Shown: positions 61,474 through 64,000 of the stretch, one piece after another
Position numbering within the stretch: the stretch's first letter is position 1
Layout of the letters: every line of letters begins with the position of its first letter
Position numbers and translations under genes: made by a program
NCBI RefSeq assembly: GCF_014836405.1
Contig: NZ_JACSQU010000001.1
Coordinates: forward strand, 806,001-870,000
Reading direction: 5' to 3'
Length of the DNA: 64,000 nucleotides
Source of the DNA: Brevundimonas guildfordensis
GTDB taxonomy: Bacteria; Pseudomonadota; Alphaproteobacteria; Caulobacterales; Caulobacteraceae
The notes under the pieces: model-generated
What the model saw: the letters and a program-made list of their open reading frames with translations, nothing else
What the model was told of the DNA's origin: nothing
Databases searched by the model: none

Positions 61474-62055
61474 ATGACCGACCATCCCGACGACCGCATC
61501 GCCCTGTTCATCGACGGCGCCAACCTCTATTCCGCCGCGCGCGCCCTGAACTGCGATCTCGACTTCAAGAAACTGTCTCAGCGCTTCACCGGCGAGGGCC
61601 GGCTGATGCGCGCCTATTATTACACAGCGGTGATCGAGGGCGAGGAATTCTCTCCGATCCGCCCCCTGGTCGACTGGCTCGACTACAACGGCTTCACCGT
61701 CGTGACCAAGCCGGTCAAACGCTATGTCGACGCGCAAGGGCACAGCCGCACCAAGGGCAATATGGACATCGAGATCGCGGTCGACATGCTGGAGCTGGCG
61801 CCGCGCCTGGACCACGCCGTGCTGTTCTCCGGCGACGGCGACTTCCGCCGCCTGGTGCAGGCCATGCAGGCCAAGGGCGTGCGCGTCACCGTCGTCTCGA
61901 CGGTCAAGAGCCAGCCGCCGCAGATTTCGGACGACCTGCGCCGTCAGGCCGACGCCTTCATCGACCTGGCCGACATCGTCAGTGAGGTGGGCAAGCCCAA
62001 GGCCCCGATGAATCAGGGCGTGACCCGCACCCTGGATCGGAACGACCGCGCGTGA
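61474..62055 (+). CDS. NYN-domain (LabA/DUF88) protein
   Basis: The 193-residue protein has the PIN-like NYN nuclease fold with IALFIDGANLYSAAR, KGNMDIEIAVDMLELAP, AVLFSGDGDFRRLVQAMQAKGVRVTVVS and conserved aspartates for metal binding. NYN proteins are candidate ribonucleases. LabA relatives act in RNA or clock regulation, but a role here is unknown. The stop overlaps the GTG start of the uracil-DNA glycosylase gene as GTGA. Confidence 0.92.
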   Translation: MTDHPDDRIALFIDGANLYSAARALNCDLDFKKLSQRFTGEGRLMRAYYYTAVIEGEEFSPIRPLVDWLDYNGFTVVTKPVKRYVDAQGHSRTKGNMDIEIAVDMLELAPRLDHAVLFSGDGDFRRLVQAMQAKGVRVTVVSTVKSQPPQISDDLRRQADAFIDLADIVSEVGKPKAPMNQGVTRTLDRNDRA

Positions 62056-62696
62056 GCGCTCTTCTGAACCCGGAGCCGCCCCGCGACTGTCCCCTTTGCC
62101 CGCGTCTGGTCGCCTATCGGGCCGAGAATGCGCGTCAGAACCCGGACTGGTGGAACGGGCCCGCGCCCTCGTTCGGCGACCCGGACGCGCGCCTGCTGAT
62201 CGCAGGCCTGGCGCCCGGCCGCACCGGCGCCAACCGCACAGGCCGCCCCTTCACCGGGGATCACGCAGGCTGGCTGCTGTATGACACGCTGAAGAAGACC
62301 GGCTTCGCTGAAGGCCGCTACGACCCCGACGGCGACGACGACCTGCGGCTGGTCGACTGCATGATCACCAACGCCGTGCGCTGCGCTCCGCCGCAGAATA
62401 AGCCGACGGCGACGGAGGAAACCACCTGCCGCCCCTTCCTTGTGGATCGACTGGCCGCCCTGCCCCGGCTGAAGGTGATCGTGACGCTGGGCGACGTGTC
62501 CCGGCGCAGCATCCTGCGGACACTGGGCTACCCCGGCTCGGCCATCCCAGCCGGACATGGCGTCGAGGGCCAGGTCGGCACCTATACGCTGATCAACAGC
62601 TATCACTGCTCGCGGCTGAACACGAACACCGGCCGACTGACCGCCGAGATGTTCGAGGACATCTTCAGGCGGGCGAAAGCGGCGCTGGACGCCTGA
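62052..62696 (+). CDS. Uracil-DNA glycosylase, family 5 (UdgB-like)
   Basis: The 214-residue enzyme has the family 5 motif GLAPGRTGANRTGRPFTGDHAGWLLY and a C-terminal NSYHCSRLNTNTGRLT. Cysteines in CPLC near the N-terminus and CMITNAVRC can hold a 4Fe-4S cluster. It removes uracil and possibly other deaminated bases from DNA. GTG start, coupled to the NYN gene. Family 4 members lack the ANRTGR segment. Confidence 0.92.
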   Translation: MSALLNPEPPRDCPLCPRLVAYRAENARQNPDWWNGPAPSFGDPDARLLIAGLAPGRTGANRTGRPFTGDHAGWLLYDTLKKTGFAEGRYDPDGDDDLRLVDCMITNAVRCAPPQNKPTATEETTCRPFLVDRLAALPRLKVIVTLGDVSRRSILRTLGYPGSAIPAGHGVEGQVGTYTLINSYHCSRLNTNTGRLTAEMFEDIFRRAKAALDA

Positions 62697-62700
62697 GGCC

Positions 62701-63909
62701 TCAGCCCCCGGCGATCTCGCCCGCGACCATCACCGGGGCGGCGGGTTCGCGGAAATAGCGATCGATGCCCTCGGCGACCGAGCGCATCAGGCGGCGCCGG
62801 GCGCGTTCGTCGCTCAGCACGCGCTCGTCTTCCGGGTTGGTGATGAAGCCCATCTCCAGCAGCACCGCAGGCACGTCGGGCGCCAGCAGCACCGCCAGAC
62901 CGGCGTCGCGGTGGCTGCGGCGCAGCAGCGGGTGGTTGTCGCCCTCGATATGGGTCAGCAGCACCCGCGCGAACTGGGCCGAGCGATTCTGGGTAGCGCG
63001 CTGGGTCATGTCCAGCAGGATGCGGTCGACCGAGGGGTCGCGGCCCGGCAGGCGCAGGTCGCGCTGCCAGTCTTCGCCCTTGGTGAACTCGCGCACCGCC
63101 CGCCCGGCGCCCTGTTCGGACAGGGTGTAGACGCTGGCGCCGCGCAGGGCCGGGTCAGACCCTGCGTCGGCGTGCAAGGAGATGAACAGGTCCGCGTCTG
63201 CGTCACGCGCCATCTGCACCCGGCGACCATGGGCGACATAGACATCGCCATCGCGCGTCAGTCGCACGCGATAGCGGCCGGTGCGCTCCAGCGCGGCCTT
63301 CAGGTCCCGCGCTGCGGCCAGGGTGATGACCTTTTCCTGAACCTGTTGGCCCTGAGCGCCGGGGTCGCGACCGCCGTGGCCGGCGTCGATGACGATGAGG
63401 GGCTTCTCAGTCCGGACCTGCTCGCGGCGTGGCGCGGCCGCCGGCGCGGCCGCCGCGCCCGTCGCCTTCAGGTCGATGACATAGCGATAGTGATCCACCC
63501 CATCGCCGGGAGGCAGAAGAAAGCGGCGCTCGATCTCGGCGCCGCGCGCCAGGTCCAACCGAACGCGCGACGACGACCCCGAGGCGGACACCTCATAGCC
63601 GCGCACCAGGCCGGCGCCCGAACCGTCCAGTCCTCGGCCGGGCTGAACGCCCGACAGGGCGACGATGACCCGCCCCGAAGAGCCGTCCTCGATCACCTGA
63701 CCGCGCGTGCTTCGGCCCAGATCGACCACGATGCGGGTGCGCTGTGCGTCGCCGCCGAAGCGCAGCCGCATGACCTCGCCGTCCGGCCCGAACGCCAGCC
63801 CGCGCCCGGCCGTGAGCACGACCGCGCAGACGACGACGAAGGCGATGGCCGTCATCGTCCATTCCTGCGCGCCCCAACGGGCCAGATTGTCACGCCACCG
63901 ACCGGCCAT
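62701..63909 (-). CDS. amiC: N-acetylmuramoyl-L-alanine amidase (AmiC type)
   Basis: The 402-residue periplasmic amidase has an N-terminal membrane or signal helix (about residues 18-38), an AMIN domain (about 45-150) that targets peptidoglycan or the septum, and the zinc Amidase_3 domain with VIDAGHGGRDPGAQG, SLHADAGSD and VLLEMGFITNPEDE. It cleaves the amide between muramic acid and the peptide for daughter-cell separation. It is convergent with the uracil-DNA glycosylase gene. The remaining 91 bases to the window end hold no gene. Confidence 0.95.
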   Translation of the reverse strand: MAGRWRDNLARWGAQEWTMTAIAFVVVCAVVLTAGRGLAFGPDGEVMRLRFGGDAQRTRIVVDLGRSTRGQVIEDGSSGRVIVALSGVQPGRGLDGSGAGLVRGYEVSASGSSSRVRLDLARGAEIERRFLLPPGDGVDHYRYVIDLKATGAAAAPAAAPRREQVRTEKPLIVIDAGHGGRDPGAQGQQVQEKVITLAAARDLKAALERTGRYRVRLTRDGDVYVAHGRRVQMARDADADLFISLHADAGSDPALRGASVYTLSEQGAGRAVREFTKGEDWQRDLRLPGRDPSVDRILLDMTQRATQNRSAQFARVLLTHIEGDNHPLLRRSHRDAGLAVLLAPDVPAVLLEMGFITNPEDERVLSDERARRRLMRSVAEGIDRYFREPAAPVMVAGEIAGG

Positions 63910-64000
63910 GAACCGAAGTTACCCTGTAGTTTGTCCTTGCAGGATGCCGCCGCAGATTAAGGATTTCGTTAAGACCTCTTACCGTCGCGGTTCTTTTATT

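Noticed and set aside
63957..63972. TTAA-N8-TTAA as a CtrA box near the right window edge
   Set aside because: The spacing is eight rather than seven bases, and the downstream gene is outside the window.

Overview
The window is about 64 kb of high-GC chromosome from an alphaproteobacterium of the Caulobacterales, most likely Brevundimonas or a close relative. The evidence is gene content. It encodes the division-plane ATPase MipZ, a TipN-like polarity protein, MreB-MreC-MreD-PBP2-RodA in one block, and the order rpoZ-rsh-LOG-pyrE-pdxJ-acpS-lepB-rnc-era. Coding density is very high and many neighbouring genes overlap by ATGA, GTGA, TTGA or TGATG. I see no rRNA, tRNA, CRISPR array, prophage or insertion sequence.

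Layout. 1-4982: divergent histidine-utilisation locus, hutC-hutG-hutI (minus) against hutU-hutH (plus), with a HutC-type palindrome between them. 5039-9247: a small secreted protein, then a minus-strand unit of two exported PPC-repeat proteins flanking type 2 IPP isomerase. 9341-13403: folD, a LemA-TPM-TPM operon and an EEP-family phosphodiesterase converging on a phospholipase D (13388-14866). 15357-18608: TipN and a degenerate pyroglutamyl-peptidase-like protein. 18594-21698: transporter, DUF423 protein, proline iminopeptidase and DUF6173 protein. 21725-27671: cell-shape genes. 27925-33484: GST, VTT protein, aspartate aminotransferase, polyprenyl diphosphate synthase, methyltransferase and J-domain protein. 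33510-35102: mipZ and a SPOR lipoprotein. 35151-38154: aromatic amino-acid block. 38206-44112: valine catabolism, hemB, flavin reductase, motB and bpt. 44129-48893: M48 protease with LemA, parC and recO. 48893-52772: four genes between recO and era. 52762-60768: the era-to-rpoZ cluster. 60898-63909: folK, an NYN protein, a uracil-DNA glycosylase and an amidase.

The most interesting system is in the aromatic block (minus strand). A class II DAHP synthase is translationally coupled to a prephenate dehydratase that lacks the usual ACT regulatory domain. A sigma70-like promoter overlaps the pheA stop codon. It is followed by a 33-codon ORF, too short for ordinary gene calling, in which 8 of 12 consecutive residues are Phe or Tyr, and then by a chorismate mutase fused to an unfamiliar C-terminal domain. 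This looks like a Phe/Tyr-sensing leader peptide controlling chorismate mutase. I propose that control of synthesis replaces some of the missing allosteric control. Other points of interest are a second copy of the hut operator core at a transporter start codon, a probable CTG start for IPP isomerase, an arginase-family HutG with an altered metal ligand, and a large intergenic palindrome before hemB.
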